Of a stretch of DNA of 64,000 nucleotides, positions 19,055 through 28,094 are shown piece by piece. Under the pieces are notes generated by a model. It worked only from the letters and a program-made list of their open reading frames with translations, was not told the DNA's origin and did no database searches. Numbering within the stretch: position 1 is the first letter of the stretch; each line of letters starts with the position of its first letter. The DNA lies in assembly GCF_002205165.1 (NCBI RefSeq), contig NZ_NIVS01000056.1, forward strand, positions 1 to 64,000, given 5' to 3'. The position numbers and the translations under genes were made by a program. Source of the stretch: Stenotrophomonas maltophilia. GTDB lineage: Bacteria > Pseudomonadota > Gammaproteobacteria > Xanthomonadales > Xanthomonadaceae.

Positions 19055-20581
19055 ATGCCGCATACCTCCACGACTCCGCCCGCTCTGCAGGATGGCGACC
19101 TGCTCGCCGCCATCGACCTGGGATCCAACAGTTTCCATATGGTCATCGCGCGATACACCCTCGGGCAGTTGCGGGTGGTCGACCGCCTGCGCGAGACCGT
19201 GCGCATGGCCGACGGCCTGGATGGCAAAGGGGGCCTGTCCGCCGAGGCCCGCCAGCGCGCGCTGGAATGCCTGGCCCGGTTCGGCCAGCGGATCCGTGCG
19301 ATCCCCTCGGTGCGGGTCCGTGCCCTGGCCACCAACACGGTCCGGCAGCTGCGCTCGCCGCAGGCCTTCCTGATGCCGGCCGAAACCGCGCTGGGGCATG
19401 CGATCGAAGTGGTCAGCGGCCGCGAAGAGGCCCGCCTGATCTACCTGGGCGTGGCCCACGCGCAGCCGCCCAAGGCAGACCAGCGCCGGCTGGTGATCGA
19501 CATCGGCGGCGGTTCCACGGAATTCATCATCGGCCAGGGCATGCAGACCCTGGAGCGCGAAAGCCTGCAGGCCGGCTGCATCGCCAGCACGCGGCGCTTC
19601 TTCCCCGGCGGCAAGCTGAGCAAGAAGCGCTGGAAGGACGCCCTGACCGAGATCGGCGCGGAATTCCAGCAGTTCGCCAACAAGTACCGCGCACTGGGCT
19701 GGCATGAAGCACTGGGCTCGTCGGGCACGCACAAGGCGATCAGCGAAATCTGCGCCACCATGAAACTGAGCAAGGGCGCGATCACCGCCGAAGCCTTGCC
19801 GCAGCTGCGCGATGAACTGCTCAAGGCCAAGCGCATCGAAGACATCAACCTGCCCGGCCTGTCCGCCGATCGCCGCCCGATCATCGCCGGCGGGATCCTG
19901 GTGCTGGAGGCGGCCTTCCAGGCGCTGGGGCTGCAGAAACTGCTGGTCAGCAAGGCGGCGATGCGCGAAGGCATCCTGTACGACATCCTCGGCCGCGCCA
20001 GCGAAAACGACCTGCGTGATGAGTCGGTCGCGGCACTGACCCAGCGTTACGGCATTGATACCGTGCAGGCCGATCGTGTGGAAAGCACGGCGATGAACCT
20101 GCTCGGCCAGGTCGAAGAGAGCTGGCAGCTGGACCCGGACGATGCCCGCATGCTCGGCTGGTCCGCGCGCCTGCATGAGCTTGGCCTGATGATCGCGCAC
20201 AGCGGTTACCACGTGCACGGCAGCTACGTGCTGGAGAACTCGGACATCGCCGGCTTCTCACGGCAGGAACAGCAGTTGCTGGCCGCGCTGGTACGCAGCC
20301 ATCGCCGCAACATTTCCAAGTCCGCCTTCGAGGCGCTGCCCGAGCGCCTGCTGCAGCCGGCACGGCGCATGACTGCGCTGCTGCGCCTGGCGGTGCTGCT
20401 CAACCGCGCGCACGAAGACACGCCGATGCCGGCACTGGAACTGACCGCCGATGACGCGCGCCTGTCGCTGATCCTGCCGCAGGCCTACATCGATGCACGT
20501 CCATTGCTGCGCGCGGATCTGATCGGGGAAACCGAGGGCATGGCAGGACTCGGTGTGCAGTTCCGCCCCTTCGTTGCCTGA
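19055..20581 (+). CDS. ppx: Exopolyphosphatase (Ppx/GppA family)
   Basis: A 508-residue phosphatase of the ASKHA fold: phosphate loops AAIDLGSNSFHMVIAR near the N-terminus and VIDIGGGSTEFIIG near residues 148-161, followed by an HD-like helical C-domain. It removes terminal phosphate from polyphosphate; a pppGpp phosphatase role (GppA) cannot be excluded from sequence. It is transcribed with ppk1. No clear terminator is seen before the next gene. Confidence 0.92.
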   Translation: MPHTSTTPPALQDGDLLAAIDLGSNSFHMVIARYTLGQLRVVDRLRETVRMADGLDGKGGLSAEARQRALECLARFGQRIRAIPSVRVRALATNTVRQLRSPQAFLMPAETALGHAIEVVSGREEARLIYLGVAHAQPPKADQRRLVIDIGGGSTEFIIGQGMQTLERESLQAGCIASTRRFFPGGKLSKKRWKDALTEIGAEFQQFANKYRALGWHEALGSSGTHKAISEICATMKLSKGAITAEALPQLRDELLKAKRIEDINLPGLSADRRPIIAGGILVLEAAFQALGLQKLLVSKAAMREGILYDILGRASENDLRDESVAALTQRYGIDTVQADRVESTAMNLLGQVEESWQLDPDDARMLGWSARLHELGLMIAHSGYHVHGSYVLENSDIAGFSRQEQQLLAALVRSHRRNISKSAFEALPERLLQPARRMTALLRLAVLLNRAHEDTPMPALELTADDARLSLILPQAYIDARPLLRADLIGETEGMAGLGVQFRPFVA

Positions 20582-20670
20582 CGCTTTTTGCCCGCTTCCA
20601 AACGTGCACCTGCAGCAATTCATGGGCTGAATTCGCAGAACGCGTGACGCATGATGTATTTGTGAGAACG

Positions 20671-20688
20671 CCCTCACATGTTCTTCAT
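20671..20688 (+). promoter_or_regulatory. Weak Pho-box-like site before the TonB-dependent receptor
   Basis: CCCTCAC-ATGT-TCTTCAT shows the 7+4+7 spacing and shared TCA cores but matches the CTGTCAT consensus only 4-5 of 7 in each half. It lies 124 bp before the receptor start, in a gap with no other feature. Confidence 0.35.
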
Positions 20689-20811
20689 GAGTACTTAACG
20701 AATCGATCTACTCTCGGGACACCGGCCTTCACACGGCTGGATTTTTGAGGAAGGCGGTACTTGGGTCCGCCGACTTCTTGGACGTCGTTGCGATTAGAGA
20801 GAGAGTCGATC

Positions 20812-23721
20812 ATGTCTTCATCCATCACCCCGCTGGGGCAGGCAGTCCGCCTTGCCCTGGTCGCCGGCACCGCTGGCCTGGCCTCCACTGCCGTCCTTGC
20901 CCAGGACGCCACCCCGACCACGCTGGACCGCATCGAGATCACCGGGTCACGCATCCGCCAGGTCGATGTGGAATCGGCCCAGCCGGTGCTGTCGATCAGC
21001 CGCGCCGACATCGAGCGCCAGGGCTTCAGTTCTGTGGCCGACATTCTGCAGAACCTGACCGCCGTGGGCAGCCCCGCGATCAGCCGCTCCAACGTACTGG
21101 CCGCTGGCGAGAACGCCGGTGGCACCTACATCGACATGCGCAACCTGGGCGCACAGCGCACCCTGGTGCTGATCAACGGCAAGCGCCTGGGCATCAACAC
21201 CGGCGGCTACCAGGACATCTCCAGCGTGCCGGTCTCGGCGATCGAACGCATGGAAGTGCTGAAAGACGGCGCGTCGGCGATCTACGGCTCCGACGCCATG
21301 GCCGGCGTGATCAACATCATCACCCGCAGCAACGTCGACGGCGTCACCGCCAATGTCTACCACGGCCAGTACAGCCAGGGCGATGGCGCGCGCAACAGCG
21401 TGGATGTCGTGGCCGGCTGGTCCAATGACCGCGCGTCGCTGACCTTCTCGGCCGAGCACACCGAAGAGAAGGGCGTCTGGGCACGCGATCGCTGGTTCAG
21501 CGAGTCCCAGAACACCAGCCGCCATCCCGGCGATGGCTGGACCCAGATCAGCCAGTGGGGCCAGATCAACGGCCTGAAAGGGCCCGGCTGTACCGCCGCG
21601 GCGGGCTGCAACTATTCGCTGGACCGCGGCACCGACCCGACCAACCCGGCCAACTACCATCTCAGCGACCTGACCCCGATCACCGGCGATGTCAGCAACG
21701 CGCAGGAACAGATGCACCTGATCTCGCCGCTCAAGCGCGATTCGCTGTTCCTGGATGGCCGGGTGGAGTTGACCGATGACATCCGCCTGACCACCCAGCT
21801 GGGTTACAACAAGCGCACGTCCACCCGCCAGATCGCCGGCTATCCGCTGCAGTCCTCCACCGCCGGCATCGGGCGGATGTCGGCCGACAGCTGGTTCAAT
21901 CCGTTCGGCAATCACCATGGATATGAGAAACCCACCGACATCGCCTGGAATCGTCGCACCTGGGAAGTCCCCCGGGTCAGCACCAGCGACCTGACCACCT
22001 GGCGCGCCGTAGCGGCGCTGGAAGGCAGCTTCGAGGTGGGCGAGCGCTACTTCGATTGGGAAGTGGGCTACCAGTACAACCGCAGCGAACTGGTGCAGTC
22101 CGCCACCGGCAACCTCAACAAGGAACGCGTCAAGAACGCGGTCGGCCCGTCGTACTACAACGAGGCCACCGGCAAGGTGGAATGTGGCGTTCCGGGTGCG
22201 CCGATTGCCGGCTGCATCCCCTGGAACCCGCTGGCGCCCTACGGTAGCAACGATCCCAATGGGCTGACCGGCAACCCGGCGCTGATCGACTATCTGTTCC
22301 CACCCGAAGTTTCCCGCGGCAAAACCACCACCCGCAACGCCTTCGCCAGCATCGCCGGCACGGTGATGACGCTGCCGGCCGGCGACCTGGGCTTCGCCTT
22401 TGGCGTGGAAACCCGCAAGGAGGCCGGTGAGTTCATCCCCGATCCGCTGGCCCAGAGCGGCGCCACCACCAATCTGGCCGCTGGCCCGACCGGCGGCGAC
22501 TACAAGGTCAACGAGGCCTACCTGGAGGTGAGCGTGCCGATCCTGGCCGACCTGCCGGGTGCGCGCGAGCTGAGCCTGAGCGCCGCCACCCGCCACTCGG
22601 ACTACAGCACCTTCGGCGCCACCCTCAACAGCAAGTTCGGCTTCAAGTGGAAGCCGATCGAGCAGTTGCTGGTGCGTGGCACCTGGGCGCAGGGCTTCCG
22701 CGCGCCGACCATCTCTGATCTGTATGGCGGCGGTTCGGAAACCTTCACCACCGGTTACCGTGATCCCTGTGACACCGTCTACGGTGCGTCGGCCAGCAGT
22801 GCCGAGGTGCGCGCCCGCTGCGCCGCGGTCATCACCAATGCGGACACCTACCGCCAGCTGCGTCAGGGCGGCGTCCCGATCACCAGCAGCAGCGACCAGA
22901 CCCCGGTGCCGTTCACCAACGGCTCCAACCCCGACCTGCAGCCGGAAACCTCGACCAGCCGCACCCTGGGCCTGGTCTGGAGCCCGTCCTTCGTGCCCAA
23001 TCTCAACGTGGCACTGGACTGGTGGAAGATCCGCATCGACAACACCATCGTCAACGATCACCCCAACGACATGCTGCGCGACTGCTATGAGCTGGGCATC
23101 GCCTCGCGCTGCAACGACTTCACCCGCGATCCAGTCACCGGCATCGTGGACAATCTGAAGTACGGCAAGCGCAACTCCGGCTTCATGGAAACCGAAGGCT
23201 ACGACCTGGAGCTCAGCCACCACCTGGATACCGGGTATGGCAGGTTGAGCACGGGGTGGACGACGACATACGTGAGCTCCCACCTGTCGCGCACGACCAA
23301 TGAGCTAGATGTGGTGCCCGAAACGAAAAATGGCATCGGCAGCGGCTTCCGCGTGCGCTCCAACCTAACCCTGGGCTGGGACCTGGAGAACTTCGGGGTG
23401 AGCTGGACCGCCCGCTACTACTCCGGCGTGAAGGAGCGCTGCATCAACGCCAAGACCCGGCCGGACGAATGCTCCGACCCGGGTGTGCAGGCGCCGTGGT
23501 ATGCCGGCTCGCGCGACTACAACCGGCGAGGCTCGGTCACCTTCCACGACATACAGTTCCGTTACACCCTGCCGTGGGACGCCACCGTCTCGGTCGGCGC
23601 CAACAACGTGTTCGAGAAATACGGCCCGATCATGTACAGCCAGCCGAACTCGGCCTTCTCGTATTACGGCGGCTACGACATCGGCCGTTTCATGTACATG
23701 AAGTACCAGCAGCGCTTCTGA
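20812..23721 (+). CDS. TonB-dependent outer-membrane receptor
   Basis: A 969-residue receptor: signal peptide of about 33 residues ending VLAQDA, plug domain (ITGSRIRQVDVESAQPVL, ADILQNLTAVGSP, VLINGKRLG, MEVLKDGASAIYGSDAMAGV) and a 22-strand barrel ending in aromatic Phe (YMKYQQRF). It takes up an unknown ligand with TonB energy. The family is the large Oar/Caulobacter-like receptor group common in Xanthomonadaceae. GAGAG precedes the ATG. Its place after phoBR-ppk-ppx and the weak Pho-like site suggest a phosphate-linked substrate, but this is inference. Confidence 0.93.
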   Translation: MSSSITPLGQAVRLALVAGTAGLASTAVLAQDATPTTLDRIEITGSRIRQVDVESAQPVLSISRADIERQGFSSVADILQNLTAVGSPAISRSNVLAAGENAGGTYIDMRNLGAQRTLVLINGKRLGINTGGYQDISSVPVSAIERMEVLKDGASAIYGSDAMAGVINIITRSNVDGVTANVYHGQYSQGDGARNSVDVVAGWSNDRASLTFSAEHTEEKGVWARDRWFSESQNTSRHPGDGWTQISQWGQINGLKGPGCTAAAGCNYSLDRGTDPTNPANYHLSDLTPITGDVSNAQEQMHLISPLKRDSLFLDGRVELTDDIRLTTQLGYNKRTSTRQIAGYPLQSSTAGIGRMSADSWFNPFGNHHGYEKPTDIAWNRRTWEVPRVSTSDLTTWRAVAALEGSFEVGERYFDWEVGYQYNRSELVQSATGNLNKERVKNAVGPSYYNEATGKVECGVPGAPIAGCIPWNPLAPYGSNDPNGLTGNPALIDYLFPPEVSRGKTTTRNAFASIAGTVMTLPAGDLGFAFGVETRKEAGEFIPDPLAQSGATTNLAAGPTGGDYKVNEAYLEVSVPILADLPGARELSLSAATRHSDYSTFGATLNSKFGFKWKPIEQLLVRGTWAQGFRAPTISDLYGGGSETFTTGYRDPCDTVYGASASSAEVRARCAAVITNADTYRQLRQGGVPITSSSDQTPVPFTNGSNPDLQPETSTSRTLGLVWSPSFVPNLNVALDWWKIRIDNTIVNDHPNDMLRDCYELGIASRCNDFTRDPVTGIVDNLKYGKRNSGFMETEGYDLELSHHLDTGYGRLSTGWTTTYVSSHLSRTTNELDVVPETKNGIGSGFRVRSNLTLGWDLENFGVSWTARYYSGVKERCINAKTRPDECSDPGVQAPWYAGSRDYNRRGSVTFHDIQFRYTLPWDATVSVGANNVFEKYGPIMYSQPNSAFSYYGGYDIGRFMYMKYQQRF

Positions 23722-23747
23722 TCGCAGCCGGGTAACACTGCTTGATC

Positions 23748-23779
23748 GCCACGGCCCTTCGGGGCCGTGGCTTTTTTTT
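23748..23779 (+). terminator. Terminator of the TonB-dependent receptor gene
   Basis: A perfect 10-bp stem (23748-23757 with 23762-23771), a TTCG loop and eight T residues. Confidence 0.95.
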
Positions 23780-23789
23780 GCCGGCGCGC

Positions 23790-23818
23790 GCGTCATCCGG
23801 GCGTCATACGGCGGTCAT
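23790..23818 (+). promoter_or_regulatory. Three-unit Pho box before the glycosyltransferase gene
   Basis: Three 7-mers GCGTCAT, GCGTCAT and CGGTCAT start at 23790, 23801 and 23812, exactly 11 bp apart, the helical repeat of PhoB monomer sites. Each matches CTGTCAT at 5-6 of 7 positions. The array begins 11 bp after the terminator of the previous gene and ends 50 bp before the glycosyltransferase start, where a promoter is expected; TACATC at 23825 is a possible -10. Confidence 0.65.
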
Positions 23819-23868
23819 GTCGGCTACATCGCCCGGCCCCAGCATGCGTGGCATACCGGAGGCCCGCC

Positions 23869-25008
23869 ATGCGCTATGCCATCGTCACCGAAACCTATCC
23901 CCCGGAAGTCAACGGCGTCGCCTTGACCGTGCAGGGCCTGGAACTGGGCCTGCGTGCCGCCGGCCACCAGGTCGATCTGGTCCGGCCCCGGCAGCCGTGC
24001 GATGTCGATGCCGCCGAAGGTACCGTGCTGGTCAGCGGTGCCAGCCTGCCGCGCTACCCCGGCCTGCGCTTCGGCCTGCCCGCGCCGTCCCGCCTGAGCC
24101 GCCAGTGGCAGCAGCAGCGTCCGGACGCGATCTACATCGCCACCGAAGGTCCGCTGGGCTGGTCGGCCCTGCGGACCGCGCGGCGCCTTGGCATTCCGGT
24201 CGCGACCGGCTTCCATACCCGCTTCGACGAGTACTTGCCCGACTACGGCGTGGCCTGGCTGCAGGCAGCCGCACTGCGCTGGATGCGGCGCTTCCACAAT
24301 CAGGCCGATGCCACCCTGGTGCCGACCCAGGAGCTGCAGCAATTCCTCGGCGAACAGGGCTTCGACCGGGTCCGCCTGCTGGCGCGCGCGGTGGACAGCA
24401 GCCAGTTCGAGCCCGAGCGGCGCGACCCGGCGCTGCGCGAGGAATGGGGCATCGACGGTAACGGCTTCGCGGCGATCTACGTCGGCCGCATCGCGCCGGA
24501 GAAGAACCTCGGCCTGGCGGTCAAGGCCTTCCGGCGCCTGCAGCAGGTACGGCCGAAGGCGCGCTTCGTTTTCGTTGGCGATGGCCCAGCGCGCGCCAAG
24601 CTGGCCCACGACAACCCGGATTTCATCTTCTGCGGTGTGCAGCGCGGGGACGCGCTGGCGCGGCATTTCGCCAGCGGCGATCTGTTCCTTTTCCCCAGCC
24701 GCAGCGAAACCTTCGGCAACGTGACCCTTGAAGCCATGGCCAGTGGCCTGGCCACGGTCGCCTTCGACTACGGCGCCGCCCGCGAATACCTGCGTACCGA
24801 TGAGAACGGCATCGCCGTGAATGACGACAGCGAATTTGTGACCGCCGCCGTGCAGCTGGCCGGCGACGATGCAGTGCGCCATCGGCTCGGCCGCAATGCC
24901 GCCACCGCGATGAAACGGCTGCATCCGCAGCACGTGGTCGCCGAGTTCGATGCCCTGCTTGCCGAACTGGCCCAGGCCCGGAGGCCGCATGCCGACCACG
25001 CCGCTTGA
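23869..25008 (+). CDS. GT4-family glycosyltransferase (putative lipid mannosyl/glycosyltransferase)
   Basis: A 379-residue GT-B enzyme. The N-domain starts MRYAIVTETYPPEVNGVALT with the Gly-Val loop typical of PimB/MgtA-like transferases; the C-domain has YVGRIAPEKNL, FVGDGPARAKL and the nucleotide-sugar motif SRSETFGNVTLEAMASG. Relatives add mannose or glucose from a nucleotide sugar to a lipid such as diacylglycerol. It starts 50 bp after a three-unit Pho box, GGAGG precedes the ATG, and it overlaps a PAP2 phosphatase gene by 20 nt. The acceptor is not determinable from sequence. Confidence 0.85.
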   Translation: MRYAIVTETYPPEVNGVALTVQGLELGLRAAGHQVDLVRPRQPCDVDAAEGTVLVSGASLPRYPGLRFGLPAPSRLSRQWQQQRPDAIYIATEGPLGWSALRTARRLGIPVATGFHTRFDEYLPDYGVAWLQAAALRWMRRFHNQADATLVPTQELQQFLGEQGFDRVRLLARAVDSSQFEPERRDPALREEWGIDGNGFAAIYVGRIAPEKNLGLAVKAFRRLQQVRPKARFVFVGDGPARAKLAHDNPDFIFCGVQRGDALARHFASGDLFLFPSRSETFGNVTLEAMASGLATVAFDYGAAREYLRTDENGIAVNDDSEFVTAAVQLAGDDAVRHRLGRNAATAMKRLHPQHVVAEFDALLAELAQARRPHADHAA

Positions 25009-25528
25009 CGCACTGCGCGGCCACGAAACCCGCTGGTGCCGCCGCGCCAACCACTATTGCCGGCACCGCCGGATCCGCCATGCCTTCGCGGTGATCAGCC
25101 GCCTGGGGGATGGCGCATTCTGGTACGCGCTGATGGGCGCGCTGGTGCTGCTGGACGGCTTCGACGGCCTGCGCGCTTCGTTGCACATGGCCGCCACCGG
25201 CTTGATGGCACTGCTGCTGTACAAGGGCCTCAAGCGCTGGACGCGACGCCCGCGGCCATTTGCCGCGGATCTGCGCATCCGGGCCTGGGTGGCGCCGCTG
25301 GACGAGTTCAGCTTCCCGTCTGGGCACACCCTGCACGCGGTGTCCTTCACGATCGTCGCGCTGGCCTACTACCCGTGGCTGGCCCCGGTGCTGGTGCCCT
25401 TCACCGTCCTGATCGGGCTGTCGCGGGTGGTGCTGGGCCTGCACTACCCCAGCGATGTGCTGGCCGCGACCGGGATCGCCGGTCTGCTGGCGGCTGCCAG
25501 TCTTCAATGGCTGCCGTTGCCGGTCTGA
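24989..25528 (+). CDS. PAP2-family membrane phosphatase
   Basis: A 179-residue polytopic protein with the three phosphatase motifs: [21 protein letters not shown] and [12 protein letters not shown]. Members dephosphorylate phosphatidate, undecaprenyl diphosphate or similar lipids. The start MPTTPLDAL lies within the end of the glycosyltransferase gene and has GGAGG 5 nt upstream, so the two are coupled. With a Pho-boxed glycosyltransferase, a phosphatidate phosphatase supplying diacylglycerol is the simplest reading. Confidence 0.85.
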   Translation: MPTTPLDALRGHETRWCRRANHYCRHRRIRHAFAVISRLGDGAFWYALMGALVLLDGFDGLRASLHMAATGLMALLLYKGLKRWTRRPRPFAADLRIRAWVAPLDEFSFPSGHTLHAVSFTIVALAYYPWLAPVLVPFTVLIGLSRVVLGLHYPSDVLAATGIAGLLAAASLQWLPLPV

Positions 25529-25574
25529 GAAACCGGCACGCGCGCATCGCGCACCTGCGTTTTACAATGCGTGC

Positions 25575-26318
25575 ATGACCACGCTGTTCATCTCCGATCT
25601 GCACCTGGACCCGAGTCGTCCAGCCATCACCGACCTGTTCCTGGCGTTCCTGCGCGATGAAGCGATGCAGGCCGATGCCCTGTACATCCTGGGCGATCTG
25701 TTCGAAGCCTGGATCGGCGATGACACGCCCTCCCCGGCCGCCGATGCGGTCGCGATGGCGCTGCATGCCGTGGCCGATGCCGGCGTGCCGGTGTATTTCA
25801 TCCGCGGCAACCGCGACTTCCTGGTCGGCGAGGACTACGCGCGGCGCGCCGGGTTCACGATCCTGCCCGACCCCAGCGTCATCGATCTGTACGGCCGCCC
25901 GGTGCTGCTGCAGCACGGCGACCTGCTGTGCACCGATGACATCGCCTACCAGCAGTTCCGCGCGCAGACCCGCGACCCGGTGTTCCAGGCGCAGTTCCTG
26001 TCGCAGCCGCTGGCCGCGCGCATCGCCTTCGCGCAGAAGGCGCGCGATGCCAGCCAGGCGCGCCAGTCGGAGATGAAGCAGGGTGACCGCGCCCAGTTCG
26101 AGACCGTCACCGATGTTGCCCCTGCAGAAGTGGACGCCACGTTTGGTCGCTACGGCGTGGACACCCTGATCCACGGCCATACCCACCGCCCCGCCATCCA
26201 CGCCCTGCAGGTCAGCGGCCGCGACTGCACGCGCATCGTGCTCGGCGACTGGTACGAACAGGGTTCGGTACTGCGCGTCACGCCGGAAGGCTGGACGCTG
26301 GATTCGCTGGCGAACTGA
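25575..26318 (+). CDS. lpxH: UDP-2,3-diacylglucosamine diphosphatase LpxH
   Basis: A 247-residue metallophosphoesterase: DLHLD near residue 8, [32 protein letters not shown] and HGHTHRP hold the metal ligands. It hydrolyses UDP-2,3-diacylglucosamine to lipid X in lipid A synthesis at the inner membrane. The Tyr/Arg-rich cap helix [14 protein letters not shown] is present. It follows the PAP2 gene by 46 bp and may share its transcript, but as an essential gene it probably also has another promoter. An alternative PlcP-type phospholipase C is unlikely because the LpxH cap is clear. Confidence 0.93.
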   Translation: MTTLFISDLHLDPSRPAITDLFLAFLRDEAMQADALYILGDLFEAWIGDDTPSPAADAVAMALHAVADAGVPVYFIRGNRDFLVGEDYARRAGFTILPDPSVIDLYGRPVLLQHGDLLCTDDIAYQQFRAQTRDPVFQAQFLSQPLAARIAFAQKARDASQARQSEMKQGDRAQFETVTDVAPAEVDATFGRYGVDTLIHGHTHRPAIHALQVSGRDCTRIVLGDWYEQGSVLRVTPEGWTLDSLAN

Positions 26319-26403
26319 CCCCGCGGCGGCGTGGCGATGTCATGCCGCGCCCGCTGCAGAGACACTGACGGGATCCCGGAACGGCGCTCGACCGCATCCT
26401 GGT

Positions 26404-27825
26404 TCAGCCTTTTGGACTGTCCTGCAGCGCCGGATGCAGCCCGGTCGGCCAGACGCGCTGCAAGCGATCCCGTACCTGCCTGTCCAGTGCGACGGGCGCG
26501 GTCGGCTCGTCGAGCTGGAAGCCGAACATGCAGCCGGACAGAACCCCACCATAGCCGGCGGCCGTGCCGAACCCGATGACGCTGGACAAGTGGTGACCCG
26601 GGAAGGCCAGCCGGGTGGCCGGGCGCGGATCCGGATAGCCGCGGTCGCCCCCCACCTGTTCCGAACCGCTGCCATCGCCGTACTCCAGCGCGACGGTATC
26701 CACCGCGTACCCATTTCGGACCTGTACGGCGCGCACGTGACCGCGCTGCACGATGTCATCATGCTGGAAGACTGTCCCGCCACGCCCGCCCACGCGCACC
26801 GCGTCAACGCCGTCGGGGCCTTGGCCCGGACCGTACGACACCGTCAGACCATCCACGAACACGTAGCCCTGCAGGGTGATCCGGCGAATGGGCCCGGTCG
26901 GCGGTGCAGGCAGCACGATCCTGCTGGGCTCGGCCACGCTGTCATCGAAGTACGAGCCGATCAGCAGGCTGAACAGTTCGCGGTCCAGGTGCACCTTTAC
27001 TTCCCCGGGGTACAGCCCCGTATCGAAAGAGGGCCAGCAATCGCGTGTATCGCCCAAGCTGCCCTGCAATTGGCTGCGCAGTGTGTAGACCGCCGCCAAG
27101 GGCTCGTTGCGATGCTCCCAGGCATCATGCGGATGCGCCTTGGCGGCCGCCTGCAGCTGCAGTTCCACCACATCGTCATAGTACTGCCCGTAATCGACGA
27201 TGCTGGCCTGCAGCTGGTTCTGGTAATCGACGATCACCGCCGGCGGAAACTGGCGCAGGCGCCCCTGCTGGACGGCCTGGCGGAGCAGCCCCAGATGCAT
27301 GTTCGCTACCGGCACGAACAGGGGCAGCAGGCGTGCTTCGTGTCCCTTCAGCATGAAGCCGGCGATGGAAGCGGAGAAGCTGACGTTCAGTGCATCGATG
27401 ATGCTGCGGATGTGCTGCGCGTCCCCTGTCTCCAGTGCGGACAGGAACAACCGCGTCGCACGCGAGAATCCGGCCAGTGAGGCCTGCACCTGCAGATAGA
27501 TCGCGTCGTCCAGCTTTTCATCGACAATCCGGTTGACCGCCTCGATGTACTGCCGCCATTGCGCGTCGTCGCTGTCGAACAGGTGGGCGGGAATGAACAG
27601 CCCGCCGAAGAACGACAGAATCCCGCCGACTTCAGGGACGGCCGCCAGGGCGGTCAGCGTGAGCTCCCTGAACGCTCCCCACCACCAGTCAGCATCGAAA
27701 GTGGCCGCAAGTGCGCCATCCAGATGCTGAGAGAAAGCGTGCCCGGGAAGGGCAAGCGCGGTTCCCCCCAGCGCCGCCAGGCCGAGGAAACGACGCCGGT
27801 TCAAGACCGGTGGGCGAAGCATCAT
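26404..27825 (-). CDS. Tat-exported Cry-toxin-like protein with jacalin-like lectin domain
   Basis: A 473-residue protein with a twin-arginine signal (NRRRFLGLAALGG, cleavage after HAFS). Residues about 45-270 are helical and resemble domain I of Bacillus Cry delta-endotoxins: a hydrophobic VPEVGGILSFFGGLF segment followed by a long amphipathic helix ending in LAGFSRATRLFLSAL. The last 150 residues (from ITLQGYVFVDGLTVSYG through VGGDRGY to SVIGFGTAAGYGGVLSGCMFG) have the repeated aromatic-Gly beta pattern of jacalin-related lectins. The pattern suggests a pore-forming, glycan-binding toxin exported folded. Family assignment is by eye and not certain. The DUF2235 gene diverges from its 5' side. 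Confidence 0.55.
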   Translation of the reverse strand: MMLRPPVLNRRRFLGLAALGGTALALPGHAFSQHLDGALAATFDADWWWGAFRELTLTALAAVPEVGGILSFFGGLFIPAHLFDSDDAQWRQYIEAVNRIVDEKLDDAIYLQVQASLAGFSRATRLFLSALETGDAQHIRSIIDALNVSFSASIAGFMLKGHEARLLPLFVPVANMHLGLLRQAVQQGRLRQFPPAVIVDYQNQLQASIVDYGQYYDDVVELQLQAAAKAHPHDAWEHRNEPLAAVYTLRSQLQGSLGDTRDCWPSFDTGLYPGEVKVHLDRELFSLLIGSYFDDSVAEPSRIVLPAPPTGPIRRITLQGYVFVDGLTVSYGPGQGPDGVDAVRVGGRGGTVFQHDDIVQRGHVRAVQVRNGYAVDTVALEYGDGSGSEQVGGDRGYPDPRPATRLAFPGHHLSSVIGFGTAAGYGGVLSGCMFGFQLDEPTAPVALDRQVRDRLQRVWPTGLHPALQDSPKG

Positions 27826-28094
27826 GGGAAAGCCCGTTGAGCGGAAACGGCCTGCAGAATAGGCACCGGTCGGCACGGCGAGGTAAACCTTGCGTTACGC
27901 GGGCCTGGTTATCAAAACAAAATGCCGATCACGACATCTCGATCATTGCTGCGTATTGAATTATCGTCATGCCGAAGGCGCCTCCCCGGCCATCCGGCCG
28001 GAGGATCGAGCGGACGCGGTGGATCCGATTCCACGGGTGCGAGCATGGCCGGACACAGGGGGATGTGCATGCGGACCGAGAACAGGCGCCAGCG

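Noticed and set aside
20947..23283. A 778-codon frame antisense to the TonB-dependent receptor
   Set aside because: Same composition artefact; the sense frame has signal peptide, plug and barrel.
25575..26318. PlcP-type phospholipase C instead of LpxH
   Set aside because: It would fit the lipid-remodelling idea, but the metal motifs plus the LpxH cap and HGHTHRP spacing match LpxH closely.
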